From: Bolinopsis microptera
Taxonomy: Eukaryota; Ctenophora; Tentaculata; Lobata; Bolinopsidae
Reading direction: 5' to 3'
NCBI RefSeq assembly: GCF_026151205.1
Contig: NC_087078.1
Coordinates: forward strand, 13,809,118 to 13,873,117
DNA length: 64,000 nucleotides
The translations under genes and the position numbers were made by a program. Below, one piece after another: positions 35,434-46,385 of this stretch. Each line of letters opens with the position of its first letter. Positions within the stretch are counted from its first letter, which is position 1. The notes beneath the pieces were generated by a model. It worked only from the letters and a program-made list of their open reading frames with translations. It was not told where the DNA came from and searched no databases.

Positions 35434-35931
35434 AAAAGTGGCATGCAACGTATGTCAAGCCCAAGTCTAACAAAAATTTCGCCGCGGTTAAACCACGCAC
35501 GATCAATTTTCCCTACGATGTAGTTGTACTTGTACCATTAATTCTTTTGAGTGAAAAGTGTGACTGGAAAAATTGCACCAATGCACCATATTTACATACT
35601 ATTTTTTTAATAAATGAGTGGGATTTGTGCATAGTAAAAATTGACGATTTATTTGACCAATGCAGCGCCGCGCATCAACAATAAATGAATCCTGAAAATT
35701 GTGGAAAATAACTTTGCGAAGGAGGAATTTCACTGTAATTAATTAACACATGGCTAGCGTCGCGCGCAGCATAACAAACCCTTCCTATACACTTAATAAT
35801 AATTATAGGGGAGTGGTTTATATTGCGAAGGAGCAGACTTTTGTCATCATCGCAGGTCCATCGGGCCACCTTATATATTCAAACCCGATTACTTATTCCC
35901 TACGATCTTTTTGCCTTCGGCAAGAGTAGGG

Positions 35932-36013
35932 TTACCTGAGGACCCCAGGCTTTAATGTTGGTAAACAATAAATAGAGATTAGGCGGAATGACAGGCTGAG
36001 CGCGGCCCAGTAA
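35932..36013 (-). mobile_element. MITE family B copy, reverse orientation
   Basis: It runs from TTACCTGAGGACCCCAGGC to GCGCGGCCCAGTAA, the reverse of the copies at 1738 and 32354. The flanking octamers do not match, so its target duplication has decayed or one side was rearranged. Confidence 0.75.
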
Positions 36014-36249
36014 CTCAAACTGTAAGAATAGGGAAAAAATAGGTCGGGGCGTGGGGCCACTGCAAGTATCACATTCGAAATATCACAAGTACATTCAAAC
36101 AATACGTCATTATTCCACATAGTGTGTAGCATCGGAATATAATATGAGAAAGTTCCAAGACACCGGAAGTACGTCTGAGTGTAAGTAAAATGCAAATGTT
36201 CATTTAAACAGATGAGCGAAGAGTTGCAGTTACACGGGTGGTTGAGTGT

Positions 36250-36531
36250 CTAGGTACACTTAAAACTGATGTTAAACATAATCGGGTCCCTGATCGTTGT
36301 ACGATATAAGTGCGAGTAAAAGCACACACCCGGTTTTAAGCGAAAAGAATCCAAATCCAGTCCCAATTCCAGTTCCGATATGTCCAGAGAATTAGAGATA
36401 GGGTTAGGCGGAGGGGCAGGTCCAGTTCCAGCCACAATACTGGCCACGCCAGCGACTAAAAGTAGTAACCACGTCACGGTGACAGTGGTAAATCGAAGAG
36501 CGTTAAAATTGTAACGAACGCAAATGTGCAA
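36250..36531 (-). CDS. Candidate first exon with signal peptide, uncertain
   Basis: A 93-aa minus-strand frame starts MHICVRYNFNALRFT, followed by a hydrophobic stretch VTWLLLLVAGVASIVAG and then a Pro-rich and acidic segment. It looks like a secretory signal. A donor (CCGG|GTGTGT, about 36330) would end an exon after the acidic part. No second exon was found and no family is recognised, so this may be a chance frame. Confidence 0.25.
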   Translation of the reverse strand: MHICVRYNFNALRFTTVTVTWLLLLVAGVASIVAGTGPAPPPNPISNSLDISELELGLDLDSFRLKPGVCFYSHLYRTTIRDPIMFNISFKCT

Positions 36532-36778
36532 TATACGATGTGGGAAATGGGCGCAACTGTCGGTAACGTAGCCATTTAATTCATTATAGTTGGAAACTTT
36601 AACTTTGCAGATGGTACACGGTAACTACTAATTTTAGGATTCCGTCGCGAAAATTCGATTTTAGGGGCCATACCTAATCAACATCGAACTGCTTATACTC
36701 GTGTTTGGGAACATATGCTCGTGTATAGAGTTGTACGGTATAAGTTGTACGGTATAACTCTCTATAATATACAACTAT

Positions 36779-36916
36779 TTATACCGTACGACTCTCCATA
36801 CCGTACAACTCTCCATACCGTACAACTTTCCATACCGTACAACTTTCCATACCGTACAACTCTCCATACCGTACGACTCTCCATACCGTACAACTCTCCA
36901 TACCGTACAACTTTCC
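36779..36916 (+). repeat. 17-bp minisatellite
   Basis: About eight tandem copies of CATACCGTACAACTCTC with T/C and A/G variants. The unit is not a multiple of three, and its open frames on both strands reflect the repeat rather than a gene. Confidence 0.9.
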
Positions 36917-37266
36917 AAATGTGGCAATAAAGCAACCAGCACACATTTACTGTTGTTAATAATAATATGTAATAACTGCAGACACTATTATATGATGTCA
37001 TGTGATGATGATTTAATGGGATCCATGGTCACGTGATTTCAAAAGATTTTGTCCTTGTTCAACTATTTGCAGTCTGATTACATAACAGAACTGTGAAATT
37101 TAGCAGCGTTACAAGAGCCAGTAGTTACCATGGCAACATTCTCTATTCTGAGGAGTTACCCTGAGAATTTAGATATAGGAAGTGGAACCTAATCAGACTA
37201 CATTTCTTGTAATACTGTAGACTGCTAATCTAATATTAAGGGGAATGGTAAGACGATCTCACGTGA
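36917..37266. other. No recognised feature
   Basis: Unique sequence left of the duplicated segment. No gene or repeat end is seen. Confidence 0.4.
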
Positions 37267-37655
37267 TCAGATAACAGTTGCTATGACAACCACCTGACAC
37301 GTGACCAATGTTCTGGAGGTGGTGCACTACAAAAAATGTTCAGCATTCAACTTTACACCATCAACTACCCGGTTAGGTAGAATTACGTGTAACCTGGATC
37401 TAAGGGTTCAGTTTCAGAACTGTACTGGAAATATTATCGCTGATAGTAAACTATAACAGTAACATTGTATCACTATACAAACTACAAGTTAAGGACAAGT
37501 TCATTGTGATCTACTTGAACGAGTTAGCGACTGGAAATGATCGAAAGACGAAATTACCTTGATTCCTGTATCATTTTCATTTTCTTCGCGCCCATCATCC
37601 TGCGACCTGCAACACCTGTTCAACTCACGATTCGCTTCTTTTAATCAGCAGATTC

Positions 37656-38176
37656 TTATCTCCTACTGTTCTCCTACTTCTTCCTTCATTCTTCCTCCCA
37701 CTTATTTACTGTTATCCCACTTCTTCCTTCACTCTACCTCCCACTTATTTACTGTTCTCCCACTTCTTCCTTCACTCCACCTCCCACTTATTTACTGTTC
37801 TCCCACTTCTTCCTTCCCTCCACCTCCCACTTATGTACTGTTTTCCCATTTCTTCCTTCCCTCCACCTCCCACTTATTTACTGTTCTCCCACTTCTTCCT
37901 TCCCTCCATCTCCCACTTGTTTACTGTTCTCCCACTTCTACCTTCCCTCCACCTCCCACTTATTTACTGTTCTCCCACTTCTTCCTTCCCTCCACCTCCC
38001 ACTTATTTACTGTTCTCCCACTTCTTCCTTCCCTCCACCTCCCACTTATTTACTGTTCTCCCACTTCTTCCTTCCCTCCACCTCCCACTTATTTACTGTT
38101 CTCCCACTTCTTCCTTCCCTCCACCTCCCACTTATTTACTGTTCTCCCACTTCTTCCTTCCCTCCACCTCCCACTT
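37656..38176 (+). repeat. 43-bp polypyrimidine minisatellite, left copy
   Basis: About twelve tandem copies of a 43-bp unit containing CTCCCACTTCTTCC and CACTTATTTACTGTT. As 43 is not divisible by three, the frame rotates each unit and repeats every 129 bp (43 aa). All three plus frames stay open, giving long artificial frames. Confidence 0.9.
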
Positions 38177-40389
38177 CAGGAAAACAGAGCAGTTAAGACT
38201 TAAAGGTTCGGACGGGTCGATTTTGAGTTCTGAAGATACCGTGGCTGAAAGGTTTAATGACTATTTCTCGAACATTGCTACGAACATCAAAACTCAGATA
38301 AGTGCCCGTCAGACCTTTGACCCTGGGGGGTTCCAGGAATATCTGCCCACATCCTGTTCTCAATCAATCTATCTCCAGCCTGCTGAAACGATCGAAATTC
38401 AAAGAATTATTATTGGTTTGAAGAACAAAGCGACTCTTGACACAAAAATTGAACCACTAAAAGTAGCCAGTTCCAGCGATAGTTTCCTTGCTATATTAGC
38501 AAAAGTTATCAACGAATCCTTAAGTACAGGCATATTTCCACAGGCCCTTAAAATTGCCAAAGTAACTCCCATCCATAAAGGAGGCTCTAAACTTGACGTT
38601 GAAAATTATAGACCCATCTCTCTCTTAGGTTCCTTCTCAAAAATCTACGAAAAACTGATGCACCGACGTGTCTTAGAATTTCTCAACAAAAATAGTTCTT
38701 TATTCGAAAATCAGTATGGGTTCCGTTCAGGAAGGTCCTGTGAACATGCTCTTCTTAATGCACAAAGTACAATTTTACACTCTCTTAGCAAAAACCAAAT
38801 TTCACTACTGCTATTATTAGATTACAGTAAAGCGTTTGACGTCCTGGATCATGCTACACTGCTAAATAAATTACAGCACTACGGCATCCGGGGAATAGCT
38901 CTAAAGTGGTTTGAGTCATACCTAAGTGATAGAAGCCAATATGTAGCAATAAATAATTCACATTCGTCCCACAAGCCTATTGTGCATGGTGTTCCACAAG
39001 GGAGCATACTAGGTCCCTTACTTTTCGTCATATACATCAACGATCTTCCCGGTATTTCTAACATGATGGTAAAATTCATACTTTATGCAGACGATGCAAA
39101 TATAATTATTAACGGTTCCAATGTCCAAGAACTAATGCTAAGGGTCAACCAACTAACGGAAACATTATCACGGTGGGTTAATAGCAACGGATTAGCACTA
39201 AATCTAAAAAAGACGTGTTATATGATTTTCTCGAAAAAGCGCATAGAACCATCATTGATTAAAGTACAAATAGAAAATACAGTATTAGAACGTAAAACTG
39301 AAGCCCGGTTTCTTGGTGTAATTGTAGATGAAAAGCTTAACTGGAGTAGCCACATAAAAGCACTGAGGAGCAAGATGTCAAGATTTATTGGGGTGATGTA
39401 CAGGATAAAACATAAATTGCCAATGAAGGCCCGTTTACAGATTTTCCAAAGTTTTGTTCAGTCCCATTTAAACTTCTGCTCACTTGTCTGGGGATTTGCT
39501 TCAAAATCTCTTATAGAATCTCTTTTTGCTAAACAAAAACAAGGTATGAGGGCAGTTATGGCCGGAAATGTGAACTACTACTACAAGGACGGAAAACTGC
39601 CAGAGCACACAAAACTAGCATTTAAAGAACACGAGGTCTTAACCGTTCAAGGGGTTATCGTTAAAAACGCACTTATTTTACTGCACAAAGTTCGAAATAT
39701 GTCTAGTTTGTTACCTAAATCGATTTCAGAACTTTTCCCTCCTAACACACCCAAACAAGGAACGACACACGAACAAAACTTAGACTGGTTATCAATTTAC
39801 TCACAGACTGACCTGAGATCTAGCATCTTTTATAAAGGCCCAATGCTCGCTATTTCAGAGCATAACACTCGCATTACATGCCCATCCAGTATATTTTCTA
39901 TCAACATATATAAGAATTCGTCAAAAAAAGTACTACTAGACTTGCAAAGTGCTGGCTGCAACGACGAATGGCCACCATTTTTACTCCACAACCTACCTGG
40001 ATTACGTAAATCACAAAGAACATAGTCAATAATCACTCAAAACCAAACTCATACAGCTCAAATTAAACAATCTGAATCAGGACAACATTTCAAACCACCT
40101 GCCATTCTAACAGCACATTCCTTATTTCACTGCCACATAGCGCATATCTACACTGATAACACACCTAATTGCGGTGAGGCAGCATCATAAAGTTACCAAT
40201 ATCAAATATGTTTGCAGATCAGGGCCAGTCGACTCGACCAATAAAATTTTAATCGAATAGTTTTAATAGATAACGTCACAATTATAATCTGCGTGCCCCT
40301 CGGGGATGAATATTTAACTTTTTTCAATTATATATTACTTTTGAATAAACATTGGCTGGTACTACGGACCAGTCCCCCAATCAATCAAT
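38177..40389 (+). mobile_element. 5'-truncated LINE inserted in the 43-bp minisatellite
   Basis: Unique sequence begins at TTCAGGAAAACAGAGCAG directly after CCTCCCAC and ends with an (AATC)n tail (CCAATCAATCAATC) directly before TTATTTACTG. The right duplicate has an uninterrupted minisatellite here, which defines the insertion. The 3' end contains ACATTGGCTGGTACTACGG and GACCAGTCCCCCAA, matching the end of the LINE at 59041-60441. Confidence 0.85.
38178..40025 (+). CDS. LINE reverse transcriptase (CR1/Jockey-like), N-terminally truncated
   Basis: About 615 aa of LINE-derived frame that runs on in-frame from the minisatellite (ATG at 37833), so a transcript could give a 730-aa fusion. RT blocks in order: ENYRPISLLGSFSKIYEKL, QYGFRSGRSCEHALL, LLLDYSKAFDVLDH, VHGVPQGSILGPLLF, catalytic FILYADDANI (YADD at 39084-39095), GLALNLKKTCYMIFS and EARFLGVIVDEKLNWSSHI. 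The C-terminal region follows. The apurinic-like endonuclease that normally precedes RT is missing, so the copy is not autonomous. The RT frame itself has no stop, which points to recent insertion. The clade is judged from motif style only. Confidence 0.85.
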   Translation, partial: RKTEQLRLKGSDGSILSSEDTVAERFNDYFSNIATNIKTQISARQTFDPGGFQEYLPTSCSQSIYLQPAETIEIQRIIIGLKNKATLDTKIEPLKVASSSDSFLAILAKVINESLSTGIFPQALKIAKVTPIHKGGSKLDVENYRPISLLGSFSKIYEKLMHRRVLEFLNKNSSLFENQYGFRSGRSCEHALLNAQSTILHSLSKNQISLLLLLDYSKAFDVLDHATLLNKLQHYGIRGIALKWFESYLSDRSQYVAINNSHSSHKPIVHGVPQGSILGPLLFVIYINDLPGISNMMVKFILYADDANIIINGSNVQELMLRVNQLTETLSRWVNSNGLALNLKKTCYMIFSKKRIEPSLIKVQIENTVLERKTEARFLGVIVDEKLNWSSHIKALRSKMSRFIGVMYRIKHKLPMKARLQIFQSFVQSHLNFCSLVWGFASKSLIESLFAKQKQGMRAVMAGNVNYYYKDGKLPEHTKLAFKEHEVLTVQGVIVKNALILLHKVRNMSSLLPKSISELFPPNTPKQGTTHEQNLDWLSIYSQTDLRSSIFYKGPMLAISEHNTRITCPSSIFSINIYKNSSKKVLLDLQSAGCNDEWPPFLLHNLPGLRKSQRT

Positions 40390-40984
40390 CTTATTTACTG
40401 TTCTTCCACTTCTTCCTTCCCTCCATCTCCACGCTTACACGGTCAGCGAATGTCAGCGAATGTTCAAAACCCGTTGATGAGATTTTGTGTAACACAGAGA
40501 GTCAAAACAGCTATCATTTATGTTTTATTCATGAGCATTTCAAGTAGAGCGTCCCTGCTTTATTGTGGTAAGCAAACCCGTTGCTAACTCCCCTTATGTC
40601 AAAGGCCATTATGCCATTATGCCTCCTCTTAAAACAAAGGCCATTATGCCATTAAAAACTTTGGACATTATCCTCGGTTACATCGACGGCACAAACTTAT
40701 GAGAGCTGGCTGCTGGATCTTGGGCTTTACTTCTTAACCAATTTGTACATTTGTGCTAGGCAAAGCACAGTGAATTCTTGCAATGTGTCGCGTCGGACTT
40801 TATGGAAAGTTCCAAGAAAATCGTACGGTAGGATCCGACATAAACTATTGTCCGAATAACCTATTTTCTGAGTCGGACAGATGTCGCTGTCGGACAGATG
40901 TCGCCCAATCGCTTGAGCCAGGCCACTTTGCGCTCGTTGTTGCGCGAGAAGACGCGAAGAAACTAATATGTTACTGTAAGTGAA

Positions 40985-42150
40985 AGCAAATTCAAAATGA
41001 ATTGGTACGAGTAAGCGCTGGTACAGTAATGTACAGGCCAAGAGTCGGCGAATTTCTTGCGAATCTCGCGGTTGTTAATACTCGTAGTAGCAAATCTAGC
41101 AACGAATCTCGTGAGAGTTGAGACGTGAGGTAGACTCGACTTTCGTTCGTGAATAATTTAATGATTTTACTGTTGTTGCTGATAAGTTTGAGGACGTTTG
41201 CTCCAGGGTCCAGGGATGACAGTGTGAAGAGGATAAGATGTCGCAGATGGTGTGTTTGGATTTGATATGATTGACTGGATCTTGTCTTTCAATGATACCA
41301 CAACCTAAGAGTAAGACAATATTGCACCGCAGGAGCATATTCGCTCCTCGCGAGGAGTTTGATTATATCGGCCAAGTTCAATTTCGATTCGATGTGCCTG
41401 ATCCGTAGTCTTGTAATATTCGCACGGTCTGCATATTTAATGACACTATCTAGGTAATATTCTTTGTTGAATTTAGATTTTAGGTCACGATAAAATTCTA
41501 ATTTCCGAGAAGTGTTGATACATAATACAATATTCTCTGAAACTATAACTATATTTCAAACTTTTAAAATTAACTTGGAGTGATTGTTTTTGAGTGTGCG
41601 GTAGGCTGTGAGTTGTGACACTGACATGATCGGTAAAGAAACATGGGTCTAGCGCGAGGACAGGCTCCAAGTCCATACCCCTGTATCAATCCAATTTCAT
41701 ATTAATCTGTTCCTTGAAGGCTAAGGAGACAAGGGAATTATCTTTGAGATTTTTCAATCGTTGGGTACATTTATTATTTGAGAGTGAGGTTAATGCATTC
41801 ATAGATCAATGGGTAGCGGCCTGACTCACCCCAGACGCTTGATCAGTAGCTGGTTTTACGATTTACACCCAGAGTGACCATTTTAAAAAGTGAAGGTGAA
41901 CTTTTTCGCTGTTCAGTAGGTTAATTTTCTTGAGGATGCTAGTTTGAAATTTTATTTTGTGTCGGGGTCCACATTGTGATTGACTTGTTTTGATATGTGT
42001 TTTATGATAGACATATTAGGTGTGTAAATAGGCGCTCCGTAAAGAACGATAGGTTTAATAAAACCACCAAAAATCATATTCCTAAGCATATTCATTAGTA
42101 CTATCAAGTTCATTCCTTGTTAAAATATTAAACTAATTCATACGGGAGGA
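40985..42150 (-). pseudogene. Decayed LINE C-terminal remnant (left duplicate)
   Basis: Minus-strand text includes MIFGGFIKPIVLYGAPIYT, then after many stops KFNKEYYLDSVIKYADRAN and, in another frame, IELGRYNQTPREERICSCG. These resemble the region after the RT domain in LINEs (the IERGRY...EER.C.C motif). Several frameshifts and stops; the copy predates the segmental duplication because both duplicates carry it unchanged. Confidence 0.55.
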
Positions 42151-42547
42151 ACCGTTTTGAAAGTAATTTTCAACCTTAAATCAGGGTATTTTTTGCGATT
42201 CTGTCAATATGTTTAAAACACTTGACATTCGCTATACACTCTTAAATCAGTGTACTTTTCAGTCTACTCAACAAAATGTTATTACCAGATTACACATAGG
42301 TTAGTCGTATATAATCTGACTGTTATCTCACTAATAATCTTCTGATCCCGACCCCGTGACTCTGCCAGCTACTATCACGTGACTATGAGATGGTAACCGT
42401 TTCTCCTCATCATGATGCTGGATTATGAACCGATCGTCTGAGGACTTTGAAATTATGCTCTACCCTACTCAATGAGATAATTTTAAACATTTTGCTGCCC
42501 GAGTTTAACTCCTAACTCCAATCAGAAACCGAGTCATTTTTATTTAA

Positions 42548-42780
42548 GGGGGTTCACGCTAATTTTGTTTGTGAAACTTGGTTTCGAATAAGCAGTTGAC
42601 CAACAAACTAGGACTGGTGACCGAAGTTTTGAAGTGTTTCCCTGAACTCGTTGTCATACGTTGTATGACCCGCCTGTATCGTCAGGACGATTCGTCAGGA
42701 CGATTCGTCAGGACGATTCACCTAGTGAAACGACCGTGGGTGTCACAACGTGATACAATGAACTCGTATATAAATTTTTA
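42548..42780. mobile_element. Diverged TTAA element end carrying a MITE (left duplicate)
   Basis: TTAA (42544-42547) is followed by GGGGGTTCACGCTAATTTTG and a diverged family arm to CCCTGAACTCG. The MITE at 42651-42758 interrupts it, after which GAACTCGTATATAAATTTTT resumes up to the next TTAA (42781-42784). Confidence 0.65.
42651..42758. mobile_element. hAT-like MITE family A, 108 bp, with 8-bp duplication TGAACTCG
   Basis: Ends TTGTCATACGTTGTATGAC and CACAACGTGATACAA are imperfect inverted repeats. TGAACTCG flanks both sides (42643-42650, 42759-42766). Other members of the host repeat, for example near 43030, read CCCTGAACTCGTATATGAG without an insert, so the empty site is visible. Three 13-bp direct repeats with ATCGTC/GACGAT palindromes lie inside. 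An identical copy at 46252-46359 comes from the segmental duplication. Confidence 0.8.
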
Positions 42781-42784
42781 TTAA

Positions 42785-43342
42785 GGGGGGGGGGGGGGGG
42801 GGGGGGGTTCACCCTGATTTTTTTGTGAAACTTGGTTTCGAGATAGCAGTTGACCAACAAACTAGGACCAGTGACCGAACTTTTGAGGGGTCCTGGACCC
42901 CAACCGCCAAACGGTGCTCGCGGGGCAGCCACGCCCATATTTTGTCCAAATTAGGCCCAATTTAGCCCAATACCCTGAACATGCCCAAAATCCAGATTTT
43001 AGGTATTCTACTTGTAGCTAGTGGTTCCCTGAACTCGTATATGAGTTTTCATCAAGATTGGACAAAAAATGACTGAGTTATGAGCAAAAAACCATATGAC
43101 CATATTTGGGCATACGCACCAAATTTGATCGATTTTGGCCCATATATTGGTCAAATATCAATATTTTTGAATGAAACCAACTTTATATGGAAGGTAAGCC
43201 TATACTACACATTCTCTATGATTATCAGCTCAGTATCTACCTAACTGTGGATTCTGTGTTCAAATAATCGCAAAAAATGAACAAAATTGCCCATATCTCA
43301 GTTCGCGTTATTTGCAAAACTGATTTTGCTCAAAACAATATA
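42785..43342. mobile_element. TTAA/poly-G element cut by the duplication breakpoint
   Basis: Starts after TTAA (42781-42784) with about 23 G, then GTTCACCCTGATTTTTTTG and the family interior. It stops at CTCAAAACAATA, where the right duplicate begins. The homologous element at 46386 continues past this point. Confidence 0.85.
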
Positions 43343-43749
43343 CAGTTGCTATGACAACCACCTGACACGTGACCAATGTTCTGGAGGTGGTGCACTACAA
43401 AAAATGTTCAGCATTCAACTTTACACCATCAACTACCCGGTTAGGTAGAATTACGTGTAACCTGGATCTAAGGGTTCAGTTTCAGTCTTCAGAGCTGTAC
43501 TGGAAATATTATCGCTGATAGTAAACTATAACAGTAACATTGTATCACTATACAAACTACAAGTTAAGGACAAGTTCATTGTGATCTACTTGAACGAGTT
43601 AGCGACTGGAAATGATCGAAAGACGAAATTACCTTGATTCCTGTATCATTTTCATTTTCTTCGCGCCCATCATCCTGCGACCTGCAACACCTGTTCAACT
43701 CACGATTCGCTTCTTTTAATCAGCAGATTCTTATCTCCTACTGTTCTCC

Positions 43750-44030
43750 TACTTCTTCCTTCATTCTTCCTCCCACTTATTTACTGTTCTCCCACTTCTT
43801 CCTTCCCTCCACCTCCCACTTATTTACTGTTCTCCCACTTCTTCCTTCACTCCACCTCCCACTTATTTACTGTTCTCCCACTTCTTCCTTCCCTCCACCT
43901 CCCACTTATGTACTGTTCTCCCACTTCTTCCTTCCCTCCACCTCCCACTTATTTACTGTTCTCCCACTTCTTCCTTCCCTCCACCTCCCACTTATTTACT
44001 GTTCTTCCACTTCTTCCTTCCCTCCATCTC
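43750..44030 (+). repeat. 43-bp minisatellite, right copy, shorter array
   Basis: The same unit as 37656-38176 but about six copies, ending CTTCCACTTCTTCCTTCC and then the unique CACGCTTACACGGTCAGCG. Confidence 0.9.
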
Positions 44031-44585
44031 CACGCTTACACGGTCAGCGAATGTCAGCGAATGTTCAAAACCCGTTGATGAGATTTTGTGTAACACAGAG
44101 AGTCAAAACAGCTATCATTTATGTTTTATTCATGAGCATTTCAAGTAGAGCGTCCCTGCTTTATTGTGGTAAGCAAACCCGTTGCTAACTCCCCTTATGT
44201 CAAAGGCCATTATGCCATTATGCCTCCTCTTAAAACAAAGGCCATTATGCCATTAAAAACTTTGGACATTATCCTCGGTTACATCGACGGCACAAACTTA
44301 TGAGAGCTGGCTGCTGGATCTTGGGCTTTACTTCTTAACCAATTTGTACATTTGTGCTAGGCAAAGCACAGTGAATTCTTGCAATGTGTCGCGTCGGACT
44401 TTATGGAAAGTTCCAAGAAAATCGTACGGTAGGATCCGACATAAACTATTGTCCGAATAACCTATTTTCTGAGTCGGACAGATGTCGCTGTCGGACAGAT
44501 GTCGCCCAATCGCTTGAGCCAGGCCACTTTGCGCTCGTTGTTGCGCGAGAAGACGCGAAGAAACTAATATGTTACTGTAAGTGAA

Positions 44586-45751
44586 AGCAAATTCAAAATG
44601 AATTGGTACGAGTAAGCGCTGGTACAGTAATGTACAGGCCAAGAGTCGGCGAATTTCTTGCGAATCTCGCGGTTGTTAATACTCGTAGTAGCAAATCTAG
44701 CAACGAATCTCGTGAGAGTTGAGACGTGAGGTAGACTCGACTTTCGTTCGTGAATAATTTAATGATTTTACTGTTGTTGCTGATAAGTTTGAGGACGTTT
44801 GCTCCAGGGTCCAGGGATGACAGTGTGAAGAGGATAAGATGTCGCAGATGGTGTGTTTGGATTTGATATGATTGACTGGATCTTGTCTTTCAATGATACC
44901 ACAACCTAAGAGTAAGACAATATTGCACCGCAGGAGCATATTCGCTCCTCGCGAGGAGTTTGATTATATCGGCCAAGTTCAATTTCGATTCGATGTGCCT
45001 GATCCGTAGTCTTGTAATATTCGCACGGTCTGCATATTTAATGACACTATCTAGGTAATATTCTTTGTTGAATTTAGATTTTAGGTCACGATAAAATTCT
45101 AATTTCCGAGAAGTGTTGATACATAATACAATATTCTCTGAAACTATAACTATATTTCAAACTTTTAAAATTAACTTGGAGTGATTGTTTTTGAGTGTGC
45201 GGTAGGCTGTGAGTTGTGACACTGACATGATCGGTAAAGAAACATGGGTCTAGCGCGAGGACAGGCTCCAAGTCCATACCCCTGTATCAATCCAATTTCA
45301 TATTAATCTGTTCCTTGAAGGCTAAGGAGACAAGGGAATTATCTTTGAGATTTTTCAATCGTTGGGTACATTTATTATTTGAGAGTGAGGTTAATGCATT
45401 CATAGATCAATGGGTAGCGGCCTGACTCACCCCAGACGCTTGATCAGTAGCTGGTTTTACGATTTACACCCAGAGTGACCATTTTAAAAAGTGAAGGTGA
45501 ACTTTTTCGCTGTTCAGTAGGTTAATTTTCTTGAGGATGCTAGTTTGAAATTTTATTTTGTGTCGGGGTCCACATTGTGATTGACTTGTTTTGATATGTG
45601 TTTTATGATAGACATATTAGGTGTGTAAATAGGCGCTCCGTAAAGAACGATAGGTTTAATAAAACCACCAAAAATCATATTCCTAAGCATATTCATTAGT
45701 ACTATCAAGTTCATTCCTTGTTAAAATATTAAACTAATTCATACGGGAGGA
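44586..45751 (-). pseudogene. Decayed LINE C-terminal remnant (right duplicate)
   Basis: Same sequence as 40985-42150 at an offset of 3601 bases, with the same frameshifts and stops. Confidence 0.55.
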
Positions 45752-46251
45752 ACCGTTTTGAAAGTAATTTTCAACCTTAAATCAGGGTATTTTTTGCGAT
45801 TCTGTCAATATGTTTAAAACACTTGACATTCGCTATACACTCTTAAATCAGTGTACTTTTCAGTCTACTCAACAAAATGTTATTACCAGATTACACATAG
45901 GTTAGTCGTATATAATCTGACTGTTATCTCACTAATAATCTTCTGATCCCGACCCCGTGACTCTGCCAGCTACTATCACGTGACTATGAGATGGTAACCG
46001 TTTCTCCTCATCATGATGCTGGATTATGAACCGATCGTCTGAGGACTTTGAAATTATGCTCTACCCTACTCAATGAGATAATTTTAAACATTTTGCTGCC
46101 CGAGTTTAACTCCTAACTCCAATCAGAAACCGAGTCATTTTTATTTAAGGGGGTTCACGCTAATTTTGTTTGTGAAACTTGGTTTCGAATAAGCAGTTGA
46201 CCAACAAACTAGGACTGGTGACCGAAGTTTTGAAGTGTTTCCCTGAACTCG

Positions 46252-46359
46252 TTGTCATACGTTGTATGACCCGCCTGTATCGTCAGGACGATTCGTCAGG
46301 ACGATTCGTCAGGACGATTCACCTAGTGAAACGACCGTGGGTGTCACAACGTGATACAA
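46252..46359. mobile_element. hAT-like MITE family A, duplicate copy
   Basis: Identical to 42651-42758 with the same flanking octamers; inherited through the segmental duplication rather than by a second insertion. Confidence 0.8.
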
Positions 46360-46385
46360 TGAACTCGTATATAAATTTTTATTAA

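Larger units (their letters stand above)
32831..36249. other. Gene-poor AT-rich region
   Basis: No supported gene. Contents noted: an imperfect palindrome GTGCCAGGTAAA/TTTTACCAGGCAC at about 33653-33680, a GC-rich patch at 35035-35115, the hairpins at 35404-35433 and 35911-35923, and a MITE at 35932-36013. Frames of 60-112 aa (such as 35346-35684) have no recognisable features. Confidence 0.45.
37267..43342. repeat. Tandem segmental duplication, left copy (with LINE insert)
   Basis: Sequence from ACAGTTGCTATGACAACC onward is repeated from 43345. After the LINE the two copies run in parallel at a fixed offset of 3601 bases from about 40390 to past 42780, with identical short frames. The left copy ends inside a TTAA/poly-G element at 43342, where it joins the start of the right copy. 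Confidence 0.9.

Noticed and set aside
36715-37001. Plus and minus frames with IPYNSPYRTT-like repeats
   Set aside because: They arise from the 17-bp minisatellite, which is open on both strands; no other coding sign.
37559-38203. 214-aa frame with repeated LLFSHFFLPSTSH text
   Set aside because: Pure minisatellite translation. The right duplicate gives a different length with the same text, as expected of a repeat.
40727-46385. Several identical short frames (104, 80, 68, 66 and 63 aa) repeated 3601 bases apart
   Set aside because: Identity reflects the segmental duplication; some overlap a decayed LINE and none shows a domain.
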